Below are positions 9,397-18,102 of a stretch of DNA of 64,000 nucleotides, piece by piece. The stretch is taken from the NCBI RefSeq assembly GCF_006442795.2, contig NZ_CP083957.1, positions 1 through 64,000 of the forward strand. The letters are read 5' to 3'. The notes under the pieces were generated by a model. It was not told where the DNA came from, did not search any database, and worked only from the letters and a program-made list of their open reading frames with translations. Origin of the DNA: Mesorhizobium sp. B1-1-8. Lineage in GTDB: Bacteria; Pseudomonadota; Alphaproteobacteria; Rhizobiales; Rhizobiaceae. Each line of letters opens with the position of its first letter. Positions within the stretch are counted from its first letter, which is position 1. A program made the position numbers and the translations under genes.

Positions 9397-9424
9397 CTTG
9401 AACCGGTAACCGGCTGAACTAAAT
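9397..9424 (+). promoter_or_regulatory. Candidate RpoH (sigma-32)-type promoter
   Basis: CTTGAAC at 9397-9403, a 15-bp spacer, then CTAAAT at 9419-9424. The -35 matches the heat-shock consensus (CTTGAA) well and the -10 only partly (CCCAT/CTAT-like). It would start a leader of about 94 nt that contains the ROSE-like element. Confidence 0.4.
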
Positions 9425-9430
9425 CAGAAA

Positions 9431-9524
9431 TGCCGGCGCCCAGCTTGGGGCCGGCATGTCGAGCGGATGCAGCAGCATCCGACACGGCACTCTTATACCC
9501 ATGTTGCTCAAGGAGGATGTGGCT
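9431..9524 (+). promoter_or_regulatory. ROSE-type RNA thermometer in the hsp20 leader
   Basis: The leader folds as successive hairpins: GCCGGC paired with GCCGGC around 9434-9457, CGGATGC/GCATCCG around an AGCA loop (about 9465-9482), and a terminal hairpin. In that last one, UUGCUC (9504-9509) faces GAGGAU (9513-9518) across an AAG loop. The pairing leaves a G-G and a U-U mismatch within the Shine-Dalgarno helix, which is the known hallmark of rhizobial ROSE elements that melt on heat shock. It lies directly before an hsp20 start codon, the classical ROSE position. Confidence 0.62.
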
Positions 9525-10001
9525 ATGAGAACCACTCTCGATTTCACCCCCCTATTCCGGTCGAGCATCGGTTTCGACCGAATGCTGAACGCGCTCGAGG
9601 CCGCCAGCCGAGGCGAAATCATCGACAGCTGGCCTCCGTATGACATCGCCAAGCTTGGCGAGGACGACTACCGCATCACCATGGCGGTGGCTGGCTTCGG
9701 CCAGGACGATCTGATCCTAACCCAGGAGCAGAACGTGCTCATGGTTTCCGGTCAGAAGGCCGGCGAGGAGAATGGCCAGTATCTGTATCATGGCATTGCC
9801 AGTCGCGCCTTCCAGCGCCGTTTCGAACTGGCCGACCACGTGAAGGTCGTGAATGCGAGCCTCGTCAACGGCTTGCTGATGATCGATCTCAAGCGCGAAA
9901 TTCCTGAAGAGATGAAGCCGCGCAAGATCGAAATTGCAACGAGCGGCAAGGCGACGAGGTCCTCGCCGAAGCTGATCGAGGCTGAGAAGCCGGCCGCCTG
10001 A
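9525..10001 (+). CDS. Small heat-shock protein Hsp20 (IbpA-like, class A)
   Basis: A 158-residue alpha-crystallin-domain chaperone. The ATG at 9525 follows AAGGAGG with good spacing, which excludes the longer frame. The N-terminus DFTPLFRSSIGFDRML and the block YDIAKLGEDDYRITMAVAGF are characteristic of rhizobial class A sHsps; the alpha-crystallin domain then ends in a short tail with an RSS motif. Such proteins hold unfolding polypeptides for refolding by DnaK/ClpB. It is the first gene of the heat-shock cluster and is probably controlled by a ROSE element and an RpoH-type promoter. Confidence 0.9.
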   Translation: MRTTLDFTPLFRSSIGFDRMLNALEAASRGEIIDSWPPYDIAKLGEDDYRITMAVAGFGQDDLILTQEQNVLMVSGQKAGEENGQYLYHGIASRAFQRRFELADHVKVVNASLVNGLLMIDLKREIPEEMKPRKIEIATSGKATRSSPKLIEAEKPAA

Positions 10002-10096
10002 GGCCGCGTCGTGAGCGCACTCGCGCAAGGGCGCCGGGTCATGAGCCCGGCGCGGATGGTGCACTGTCAAATCCAAAGAATGAAAGGAGAACAACA

Positions 10097-10603
10097 ATGA
10101 GCGTTCGAGATCTGATCCCTTGGGGCCGCAATAACGGCAATCAGGTTCCGACCTTATTGAGCGCTGGTGACCGTGATCCCATCCTATCGCTGCATCGCGA
10201 GGTGAACCGGCTGTTCGATGACGTCTTCCGCGGCTTCGGCTCGAACCCCTCCTCTAATGGCGCTTCCGCCTTCAGCGGCGGTTGGCCAAGCATCGAGATC
10301 TCCGACGGCGAGAAGGAGATCAAGGTGTCGGCCGAGGTACCCGGTCTTGAGGAGAAGGATATCGAAGTTCTCCTCGATGATGGCGTGCTAAGGCTGAAGG
10401 GCGAGAAGCGTTCGGAAACCGAGGACAAGAACAAGCAGTTCTCTGAGCGCTTCTACGGTCGCTTCGAGCGCCGTATCCCGCTCGCCTATGAGGTCAAGAA
10501 AGACAAGGTCGACGCCCGCTTCAGAAATGGCGTGCTGACTGTGACCTTGCCCAAGAGCGAGAAGGCGCAGTCGCAGGTCAAGCGCATCGCCATCACGAGC
10601 TGA
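10097..10603 (+). CDS. Small heat-shock protein Hsp20 (class C-like)
   Basis: A 168-residue second Hsp20, preceded by AAAGGAGAACAACA. The alpha-crystallin domain runs from about residue 60 (WPSIEISDGEKEIKVSAEVPG) to the end (GVLTVTLPKSE), with the conserved ending V-K-R-I-A-I. The acidic insert RSETEDKNKQFSERFYGRFER marks the HSP16/class C branch, which is distinct from the upstream gene. Two different sHsps in tandem suggest mixed or client-divided oligomers. Confidence 0.9.
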   Translation: MSVRDLIPWGRNNGNQVPTLLSAGDRDPILSLHREVNRLFDDVFRGFGSNPSSNGASAFSGGWPSIEISDGEKEIKVSAEVPGLEEKDIEVLLDDGVLRLKGEKRSETEDKNKQFSERFYGRFERRIPLAYEVKKDKVDARFRNGVLTVTLPKSEKAQSQVKRIAITS

Positions 10604-10676
10604 CGCATAGCAGGCACCGGCGGCGGGCCTTCTGGCCACCGCCGGCAGCATCCTTCGCCAGAGAGGAGGATGAACG

Positions 10677-11429
10677 ATGGAGACGACGAGACAGGTCAAC
10701 AGATCAACTAAAACACCAATCCCGCAGGGGTGGCCGTCGAACGACAACCGGCAGAAGCCGCTTTCGATGGGACGCTCGACGTTCCCGGGTAACGCCGTCG
10801 CGCGCATCTACAAGCCCTCGCGTGCGGTGACGACTTCTGGCCCGGCGCACATGAGGGGCTGGCGTCTCGTCTTCGAGCGGCGCACCGCGCCCTTCATCGA
10901 GCCGCTGATGGGCTACACCGGGAGCCGCGACACGCTTTCCCAGATCGACTTGAACTTTCCAACGCTGGAGTCGGCTGTTCGCTATGCCGAGCGACAGGGA
11001 ATTCCCTATGTTGTTCACACGCCCGCGGAGCAGGCTGATGATGGGTCGACCAATGCCAAGCCTGCGCAGCCTGGAAGGTCAACGCACGCGTTCTCCGACG
11101 TGACACTCGACCGGCTCGAACTTGCCGCCCTCCAGGAGAGCTACGGGCGCGCCCTCGACGGCGCTGCAAACCGCAACGATCCAGCCGGTCCGGAAAGCTG
11201 GACGTCGCCTATGGGCGTGGTCCGTGATCCGACGCTGACGTTGGAGGCCAAGCGCTCGATCCTGATGAACTGGGCTTGGACGGAGTATCTGATCGACCAG
11301 GCGACGAATGAGGGCATGCCTAAGAACAACCGGCCCTCGCGCCTCGACGCGGTAGAGCAGGCGATGCTCGCGCTTGAACGCGAGGTTGCGGCTGACCAAG
11401 CCAGCCCACGCACTCGGAAGGCCGCATGA
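10677..11429 (+). CDS. NDUFS4-like (ETC complex I subunit) domain protein with extra C-terminal domain
   Basis: A 250-residue protein with AGAGAGGAGGATGAACG before its ATG. Residues about 40-120 match the complex I accessory subunit NDUFS4/ETC_C1 family: ARIYKPSRAVTTSG, then a tryptophan-bearing strand, then PLMGYTGSRDTLSQIDLNF and the AVRYAERQGI helix. In ordinary alphaproteobacteria this protein is about 100 residues long. Here an additional ~110-residue C-terminal region (from FSDVTLDRLELAALQESY to the end, mostly helical) follows. The gene is embedded in a heat-shock operon and not in a nuo operon, so a stress role different from respiration assembly is possible. Confidence 0.72.
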   Translation: METTRQVNRSTKTPIPQGWPSNDNRQKPLSMGRSTFPGNAVARIYKPSRAVTTSGPAHMRGWRLVFERRTAPFIEPLMGYTGSRDTLSQIDLNFPTLESAVRYAERQGIPYVVHTPAEQADDGSTNAKPAQPGRSTHAFSDVTLDRLELAALQESYGRALDGAANRNDPAGPESWTSPMGVVRDPTLTLEAKRSILMNWAWTEYLIDQATNEGMPKNNRPSRLDAVEQAMLALEREVAADQASPRTRKAA

Positions 11430-11438
11430 GGTGCAACT

Positions 11439-11600
11439 GTGGACCCGCAACTCGTCTTCGATTGCCAGAAGGTTCTGCCGAACCAGTTCAAGCCGGCGAT
11501 TGCCGCTGCCGCACGCAAGCCGGGCGCTCGCCCAGGGCGCGGAGCCGAGACGCGACGCGGCCCACTACAGGGTGAGCGAGCTTGCGTGGGAAAGGCGTTT
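11439..11600 (+). pseudogene. RNA polymerase omega-like (rpoZ paralogue), frameshifted
   Basis: A GTG at 11439 begins DPQLVFDCQKVLPNQFKPAI, the N-terminus of rhizobial omega-like proteins (usual form MDPxxVFDCxKxVPNRF). At about 11516 one extra A shifts the frame; in the +1-corrected frame it continues SRALAQGAEPRRDAAHYRVSELA, again the omega pattern. After SELA the usual helix is lost. At least one indel and a decayed end make it non-functional, unless the first indel is a sequencing error. Confidence 0.55.
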
Positions 11601-11731
11601 TCTGTCTCTTCCCGATCCGGGCTCCCAGGCTTCGCGACGGCGGCTCGGAGCGCACCGCCGGCGCACCCGCCTCCCGTCCGCGGGAGACGGTTCATTGATG
11701 ACGCAGCCAAACCGACAAGGAGAAATGAAAG

Positions 11732-12097
11732 ATGCTGAAGTCTCTGTCTTCCGATAGCCGGACGGCATTCGATGTCGTCAACATCATTGCCGGTCTCGGT
11801 CTTCTGCTGTCGCCCTGGTATCTCGGTTATGCGGCCGAAATTTATGCCGCATGGAATGCCTGGATTGTCGGCGCCGCCGTGACGCTGATTGGCGTCGCCG
11901 CTCTGTTCGCGTACCATCAGGTCGAGGAATGGGCTAACGTGGTGCTCGGCCTCTGGGCGGTGATCGCACCCTGGGCGCTTGGCTTCGCGGTCGTCGCGAC
12001 CGCGATGTGGGCGCATGTCATTGCCGGCGTCGTGGTGGCGGCGCTTGCGGCAGGCGCCATCTGGTTCACCCCTAACCGTCCGTTGTCGACCGCATGA
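11732..12097 (+). CDS. SPW-repeat integral membrane protein
   Basis: A 121-residue membrane protein with four predicted helices. Two copies of the SPW/APW motif are visible (LLSPWYLGY near residue 28 and IAPWALGF near residue 81), which define the SPW repeat family. An AAGGAGAAATGAAAG sits before the ATG. It closes the hsp20 transcript, because an intrinsic terminator follows nine bases after the stop. Membrane proteins of this size accompany heat-shock islands in other bacteria (for example HdeD in LHR), but their action is not established. Confidence 0.82.
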   Translation: MLKSLSSDSRTAFDVVNIIAGLGLLLSPWYLGYAAEIYAAWNAWIVGAAVTLIGVAALFAYHQVEEWANVVLGLWAVIAPWALGFAVVATAMWAHVIAGVVVAALAAGAIWFTPNRPLSTA

Positions 12098-12105
12098 CGC
12101 CTAAG

Positions 12106-12139
12106 AGCGGGTCCGGAGAAAATTCCGGGCCTGCTTTTT
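12106..12139 (+). terminator. Rho-independent terminator after the SPW gene
   Basis: A 12-bp stem (AGCGGGTCCGGA with TCCGGGCCTGCT, two G-U pairs), a six-base loop, then TTTTT at 12135-12139. It separates the hsp20-SPW transcript from degP. Confidence 0.75.
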
Positions 12140-12196
12140 ACTTGGTCCCGCAAGCATGGCCGAAGAATGACATCACCAGTTTCAGGGAGGCAAACA

Positions 12197-13579
12197 ATGT
12201 CCGCTCTCGCTCCGAAGCTCCGCGCCGTTGCCGCGTCTGCGGCCGCTGTGACGGCAGCCATTCTCTTCACCATCGCTCCCGTTGCTGCACAAACGACGGC
12301 ACCGGCTCAGGCATCCGGCTTGCCGACGCTAGCGCCCATGCTGGAGCGCGTCACACCGGCCGTCGTCAATATCGCGGTCGTCTCCAAAGCCCCCACGCAA
12401 GACAATCCGCTCTATAACGACCCGTATTTCCGGCGTTTCTTCAACCTGCCGGAGCAGCAGCCGCGCGCCAGGATGAGTGCCGGTTCCGGTGTTATCGTGG
12501 ATTCGGCCAAGGGCTATGTCCTGACCAACAATCACGTCGCTGGAGGCGGCGGCGATATCTCGGTTACGCTGAAGGACGGCCGGCAATTCCCGGCAAAGCT
12601 GGTCGGCAGCGACAAGGATACCGATATCGCACTGCTCCAGATCGACGCTCAAAACCTTACGGCCCTCGAGACCGGCAATTCCGACACACTGAAGGTAGGC
12701 GACTATGTCGTGGCAATCGGCAATCCCTTCGGTCTCGGCCAGACAGTGACCTCCGGCATCGTCAGCGCTCTTGGCCGCAGCGGACTCAATATCGAGGGTT
12801 ACGAGGACTTCATCCAGACCGACGCCTCGATCAATCCGGGCAACTCCGGCGGCGCCCTGGTTACTCTGGACGGCAAGCTGGTCGGCATCAACACGGCTAT
12901 CCTCAGCCCAGCCGGCGGCAATGTCGGCATCGGTTTCGCCGTGCCGAGCAATATGGTTGTTTCCGTGATGGAGCAGTTGATCGCCCACGGCGAGGTGCGG
13001 CGGGGAAAGGTGGGGATCGGCATACAGGATCTGAGGCCTGACCTAGCGAAGGCGCTGCGGCTCGGCGACCTGCGCGGCGCGGTCATCGCCAATGTCGAAC
13101 CCGGCTCGTCGGCAGAGAAGGCTGGATTGCGGGTCGGCGACGTCATCACGGCCATCGACGGACATCCTGTGCAAGGCGCGACCGACCTCAGAAACCGGAT
13201 CGGCCTCACCCCTGCCGGAAGCACCGTCAAATTTGCCGTCAAACGCGGGGATGGCGAGGTCACGATCGACGTGACGATCGCTGCACAGGAAAGCGCATCG
13301 GAGATGCTATCAGGCACCCTCCTGCAGGGCGCCAAAGTGAGTAACGCTTCGGCTGAGGAAGCACAGCGGGCAGGCGCAACGGGTGTCGTCATCGAGAGCA
13401 TCGAGCCCGCTAGCCCGGCGGCAAGAGCGGGGTTGCGGACGGGCGACATGATCGTGGCGGTCAACCGCAGGCCGGTCTCTTCCGTGGACGATTTGCGCAG
13501 TGCGATCGCCGGCCAGCGCGCTATACTGGCCCTGGAACTGATCCGCGACGGCGGGCGTCTTCTGCTGGTCATAAGATAA
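12197..13579 (+). CDS. degP: Periplasmic Do-family serine protease/chaperone DegP (HtrA)
   Basis: A 460-residue protein from the ATG at 12197, which follows CAGGGAGG. It has a signal peptide cleaved after PVAAQ, a trypsin-like domain and two PDZ domains. The catalytic triad can be placed at about His113 (TNNHV), Asp143 (DTDIAL) and Ser217 (NPGNSGGA). The PDZ domains follow from about residue 265 and 370, each with a GLRVGD/GLRTGD carboxylate-binding loop. It degrades or refolds damaged periplasmic proteins. It sits right after the hsp20 transcript and before ftsH, as in protein-quality-control islands. Confidence 0.9.
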   Translation: MSALAPKLRAVAASAAAVTAAILFTIAPVAAQTTAPAQASGLPTLAPMLERVTPAVVNIAVVSKAPTQDNPLYNDPYFRRFFNLPEQQPRARMSAGSGVIVDSAKGYVLTNNHVAGGGGDISVTLKDGRQFPAKLVGSDKDTDIALLQIDAQNLTALETGNSDTLKVGDYVVAIGNPFGLGQTVTSGIVSALGRSGLNIEGYEDFIQTDASINPGNSGGALVTLDGKLVGINTAILSPAGGNVGIGFAVPSNMVVSVMEQLIAHGEVRRGKVGIGIQDLRPDLAKALRLGDLRGAVIANVEPGSSAEKAGLRVGDVITAIDGHPVQGATDLRNRIGLTPAGSTVKFAVKRGDGEVTIDVTIAAQESASEMLSGTLLQGAKVSNASAEEAQRAGATGVVIESIEPASPAARAGLRTGDMIVAVNRRPVSSVDDLRSAIAGQRAILALELIRDGGRLLLVIR

Positions 13580-13620
13580 ATGATGGCGGCGACCATGAAG
13601 ATGAGACAGCAATCATGCAG

Positions 13621-15658
13621 ATGAGCAAGAAGACGCAATTCAACATCTGGTATTAGGTCGCCGCCTTCTTCATTTTCATGGCCTTCCAATACCTCTTAAC
13701 GACCGCGACGCATGTCGCCCAGATCCCTTACAGCCAATTCGAGACATACCTTCGCGACGGCAAGATCGCTGCGGTCGCGGTTTCCGACCGCTTCATCCAG
13801 GGCACTTTTAAGGAACCGGTCGACGGCAAGCCGATGTTCATCACCACCCGCGTCGACTCCGACCTCGCCCGGAATCTGCAGGAACATGGCGTCGTTGTCA
13901 CCGGGCAGATCGAGAACACATTCCTGCGCGACCTCCTGTCGTGGGTGGTGCCGGCATTGATTTTTGTTGGGATCTGGATGTTCGCCTTGCGCCGCATGGG
14001 CGGCGGTCTCGGCGCTGGCCTGATGCAGATCGGGAAGTCGAAGGCAAGGATTTATGTCCAGTCCGACACCGGCATTACCTCCAAGGATGTCGCCGGGGCC
14101 GACGAGGCCAAGGACGAGTTGAAGGAAATAGTCGATTTCCTAAAGGACCCGCAAGGATATGGCCGGTTAGGTGGACACATGCCGAAGGGTGTCCTGCTAG
14201 TCGGTCCACCCGGCACTGGCAAGACCCTGCTCGCCAGAGCCGTGGCCGGCGAGGCTGGCGTGCCTTTCTTTTCCATATCGGGCTCCGAGTTCGTGGAGAT
14301 GTTTGTCGGCGTCGGCGCCTCGCGCGTGCGCGACCTGTTCGAGCAGGCGAGAGGGAGGGCGCCTGCCATCATCTTCATCGACGAGCTCGACGCGCTGGGC
14401 CGCGCCCGCGGCATCGGCCCGGTGGCCGGCGGTCACGACGAGAAGGAACAGACGCTCAACCAGCTCCTCGTCGAACTGGACGGCTTCGATCCGTCAACCG
14501 GCCTCGTTCTGCTAGCCGCCACCAGCCGGCCGGAAATCCTTGACCGGCGCTGCTAAGGGCCGGCCGCTTCGACCGCCAGGTGCTGGTCGACCGGCCGGAC
14601 AAGCAGGGCCGCGCGCAGATCTTGAACGGGCACCTAAAGAAAGCGAAGCTCGCGCCGGATGTCGAGCCGGAGAAGATCGCGGCGCTCACCCCCGGCTTCA
14701 CCGGGGCAGACCTCGCCAACCTTGTCAACGAGGCGACCCTGCTCGCCACCCGCCGCAAGGCCGAAGCCGTGACCATGGACGATTTCAACAATGCGGTGGA
14801 ACGCATCGTTGCCGGCCTCGAAAAGCGCAATCGGCTGCTCAACCCGAACGAGCGCGAGATCGTTGCCTATCACGAAATGGGCCACGCACTCGTCGCCATG
14901 GCGCTGCCAGGCGTCGATCCCGTCCACAAGGTCTCGATCATTCCGCGCGGCATCGGCGCGCTCGGCTACACCATCCAGCGGCCGACCGAGGATCGCTTCC
15001 TGATGACGCAGGAGGAACTGGAGAACAAGATGGCCGTGCTTCTCGGCGGCCGCGCTGCGGAGAAGATCGTGTTCGGCCATCTCTCCACCGGCGCCGCCGA
15101 CGATCTCGCCAAGGTAACCGACATCGCGCGCGCCATCGTCACGCGTTACGGAATGTCCGAGAAGCTTGGTCATGTGCGCTGGAGAAGGACCGGCGTCCCT
15201 TCCTCGCCACCGAGCAAAACTATTACGGCCCACAGGAACGCAGCTACTCCGACGAAACCGCCGCAGCCGTGGACGAGGAGGTTCGCCGCATCGTCGACGC
15301 GACGTTCGACAGGACCGTGGCTCTGCTGACACAACGCCGCGTCTTGCTGGAGCGAACTGCCCGCCGCCTGCTGGAAAAGGAGACCCTGGACGAAAGGGAA
15401 ATGCGAGAGCTTGTCGGCCGCACGCAGGAGGAAACGAAGGGATTGCGCCCTGATGAATCGGCAACGTGTCGAGGCAGCCTGATTCTGTCTTGTTGGGGCG
15501 ATGCCACGGCCAGCGGTTTTCGCTTCGACTTACCGCTTTGCCTGGTTGAACGACTGCTTTTCGGTCGCAGCCGTCTGGGTCCCCAGGGTCGGTTTTGCGC
15601 CGCGAAGCTGCCGATCCCTCCGCGGCTGGGCTTGTTTCACCAAGCGCGGCAGCTATGA
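13621..15658 (+). pseudogene. ftsH: ATP-dependent zinc metalloprotease FtsH, inactivated by one stop and two frameshifts
   Basis: Starting at MSKKTQFNIWY the frame meets an amber TAG at 13654-13656 (Trp expected), then continues as a full FtsH. It has a periplasmic N-domain, a second TM helix, Walker A GPPGTGKT, Walker [12 protein letters not shown], the SRH region and the zinc site HEMGH at about 14,872. Two single-G losses break the frame, near 14,547 ([10 protein letters not shown] expected) and near 15,175 (HVALEKD expected). The last stretch ends around residue 615, the normal FtsH length, followed by an unrelated tail to 15,658. An internal start at 13678 could give only a truncated ~290-residue piece. 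A chromosomal FtsH must supply the essential function. Confidence 0.8.
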
Positions 15659-15975
15659 GGGTCCCTCACCGGTATGATCATTAAACTGGCAGGCGACCCT
15701 TGGACCGGCCTGTCGCGCCCCTCCCGGACTTCATCATCCATCCGGAAATGATGATTGCCATGGGGACTGGCAACAGCAGATCCAGGAAGTGGGCGACTAC
15801 TATATCGACAGGTCCGGCTGTACCGCGCTGGCGCGGGCTTCAGGATCGTCATGAGAAGTGAGCCAACGTTCAAGTTCTCCTCGACAGAAGTCCAACGCTG
15901 CCTACTACCTGTGGTGGTTTCTTCGTAGGTCCTGCGTCCACCTTGCGAACGCATCGCCTGCGCGATCATTGTTCA

Positions 15976-17031
15976 ATGCGGGAAGGAACCTGGGCTGTGT
16001 CCGATAACGATCCTTCAGCACGCCTGCCGCACCTGGCTTATCTCGATGGTTGGCGCGCCTTTGCCATCATAGGCGTTCTGGTCGATCACTACCTCACAAC
16101 TCGGATTGTCAATCTCGGCCGCTTTGGCGTCGAGATGTTCTTCGTCCTCAGCGGGTTGCTGATGGCAGACATCCTGTTTGTGAGACAGATGGCCTTATCG
16201 AAATTCTTTGGTCGGCGGATGGCGCGCGTTTACCCCGCGCTCTTTGTGTTCTTGTCGGCGATGGTTGTGGCCGCCGCCATCGGACTTTGGCGCGTGGGCT
16301 GGCTAGAAATGCTCAGTGCATTCACATTCACCTATAACTACTACCAGATCGAAGCCGGACGAAGCGAATACATCGACCACATATGGACACTCTGTGTTGA
16401 AGAACACACCTACGTGGTGTTAGCCGTTATTGCAGTAGTCGGTCGGCGGTCTCAGAAAACTGGCGGTATCGTGTGCTTGTCGCTTGCGGCGCTCGCCTGG
16501 GGCAACGGCGCCATCCAAACACTGCATGGTGGAGATTACTATACCGTCTACTGGCGCACTGATGTACGTGCCGCCTCGATCCTGATGGGTGCCGGCGCTT
16601 ACCTTCTACTTCGTTATCATAAAGTCCCCTCGTGGATGCCGATTGCACTTGGGGTGGCTGCCATAATTTTCAACTTCGAACGAGTTCCCGATCCGCTCAA
16701 GTACGGGTTGGGAAGTGCCCTTCTTGCATTGGCTCTGATCTTCATTGGGCAGGCCCCGGCCTCCATCCTTCGCGTGCTAGGATCGAAGCCCCTCGCTGCG
16801 ATAGGCGTTCTCTCCTTCTCGATTTACCTGTGGCAGCGCCCCTTTGCCCAACTCCCTGGAAAACTCGGAAGGGCGCTCGGACTCGCAGCGGCCGTTGCGC
16901 TGTCAGTGTTGAGTTACTTTTTCGTCGAGAGGCCGGCACGTCATTACATCAACAAGCGCCTAGAACATCGGCGTACCGCATCTTGCGAGAGAAGTTTGGG
17001 GCTAGGTTCTATTGATGTCAGGATTCGATGA
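15976..17031 (+). CDS. Acyltransferase family 3 (OafA/YrhL-type) membrane protein
   Basis: About 351 residues from the ATG at 15976; a GTG at 15997 is also possible. The hallmark opening LAYLDGWRAFAIIGVLVDHY (a variant of LDGLRAxAxxxVxxxH) is followed by RFGVEMFFVLSG and roughly ten membrane helices, ending SIYLWQRPF and FFVERPARHYINK. The family transfers acyl groups to surface polysaccharides or lipids. The last ~30 codons are the start of a 265-bp segment repeated at 25.2 kb, so the C-terminus after YINKRLEHR may be a fusion tail and not the native end. Confidence 0.8.
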   Translation: MREGTWAVSDNDPSARLPHLAYLDGWRAFAIIGVLVDHYLTTRIVNLGRFGVEMFFVLSGLLMADILFVRQMALSKFFGRRMARVYPALFVFLSAMVVAAAIGLWRVGWLEMLSAFTFTYNYYQIEAGRSEYIDHIWTLCVEEHTYVVLAVIAVVGRRSQKTGGIVCLSLAALAWGNGAIQTLHGGDYYTVYWRTDVRAASILMGAGAYLLLRYHKVPSWMPIALGVAAIIFNFERVPDPLKYGLGSALLALALIFIGQAPASILRVLGSKPLAAIGVLSFSIYLWQRPFAQLPGKLGRALGLAAAVALSVLSYFFVERPARHYINKRLEHRRTASCERSLGLGSIDVRIR

Positions 17032-17199
17032 CGTGGGCGCCCCATTTCATCTCTGGCAGACGCGACGGCGTGCGCATGGCGCCCGGAACGCCAGGGATTC
17101 CATGTGGGACGCCTTCCGCGATGTCGCATATGGGCGTGACGGCCGAGTCGCTGGCGCAGCGCTCCCGGATCACCCGCGAGGAAGAAGCTTGCTTCGCGG
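16935..17199 (+). repeat. Long imperfect direct repeat, copy 1
   Basis: About 265 bp shared with 25243-25508. It covers the 3' end of the acyltransferase gene (from GCACGTCATTAC) joined to an internal piece of a thiolase gene. Relative to copy 2 it keeps a GGGCGCCCCATTT segment but lacks about 14 bp after GGATTCCAT. The same gene junction occurs in both copies. Confidence 0.8.
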
Positions 17200-17276
17200 G
17201 CCGAACCGAAAATGTTTCAGATTGCGCAATTTCCATACTCGATCCATTACGCCGCCGCCCAAGCAAGGCGTGGTGA
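17020..17276 (+). pseudogene. Thiolase internal fragment, copy 1
   Basis: The reading TWAPHFISGRRDGVRM, then MSHMGVTAESLAQRSRITRE corresponds to the middle of an acetyl-CoA acetyltransferase; the intact enzyme at 57.4-58.6 kb has SAPHFISGVRGGVRMG and HMGVTAESLAQRYQITREE. Neither the nucleophilic cysteine nor the C-terminal catalytic region is present. It is the right part of the repeat copy at 16.9-17.2 kb. Confidence 0.7.
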
Positions 17277-17339
17277 CGACCAGCCAGACATGACTAGAAC
17301 CTCAGTGCTATCCTCTCATGGAACAAGAGGGTGTGGATC

Positions 17340-18102
17340 ATGATTCTCCGTGTTCAGTTGCCGCGCTGGTGGCATCTCTTGAGTAGGTCAAGACGCATGG
17401 AGATCAAGGCACCTGCTTCGTCCGCCGTTTTTCTGCGCGGCTTTCGCAGCGATGGTATGTGGCTGATCTTGTCTCTGCTTATGGCAGGCGGTCTTGTCCT
17501 CGGCTTCGGCCTTCTGGCGGAAGAAGTCGTGGAGGGGGATACAGCGGTTTCGATCGGGCCGTGCTTATGGCCTTCCGCAGCGCCGGTGATCCCACCAACC
17601 CGGTTGGCGGCCTTGGCTTGAGGAAATGGGGCGGGACGTTACGTCCCTGGGCAGCTTCGCCTTCTTGGGCTTCGTGTCGGTGGCCGCAGCGGGCTACCTG
17701 CTGATCGCCGGAAAGCGGAGGTACGCTGTGCTTGTCGCGGCGGCCGTGGTTGGCGGCGAGGCCATCAGCACCCTTTTGAAGATCGCCTTCGACCGCCAAA
17801 GGCCCGATCTCTTACACACCACCAGGATCTTTACAGCGAGCTTTCCGAGCGGACACGCCATGCTTTCCGCCGTCACTTTTCTGACCGTTGGAGCATTGCT
17901 GGCCAAAGCGAATCCCGAGCCCCGCGTCAAAGCGTATTTCATTTCGCTTGCTGTGTTTCTGACGGTCATGGTCGGACTTAGCCGCGTCTATCTCGGCGTG
18001 CATTACCGCACCGACGTTCTCGCGGGTTGGTGCGTCGGTTCCGCTTGGGCCATTCTGTGCTGGTCTGCCGTCAACGGAATCGAACAAAGGCGAGGCCGAT
18101 AG
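17340..18102 (+). pseudogene. PAP2-superfamily phosphatase with two frameshifts
   Basis: Three frames together encode a membrane PAP2 phosphatase. The N-terminal part ends at EEVVEGDTA, a short second frame gives FDRAVLMAFRSAGDPTNPVG, and the third gives GRDVTSLGSFAFLGF and the whole catalytic region: KIAFDRQRP, FPSGHAM and SRVYLGVHYRTD (all three family motifs). The breaks are near 17,547 and near 17,620 (a lost G in TTGAGGAA). Ribosomes starting at 17626 could still make the catalytic half. The intact family dephosphorylates lipid phosphates at the membrane. Confidence 0.7.

Noticed and set aside
14540..15658. 372-codon open frame as an independent gene
   Set aside because: Its first two thirds are out-of-frame ftsH; only the end after about 15,180 encodes FtsH sequence, because of the second frameshift.
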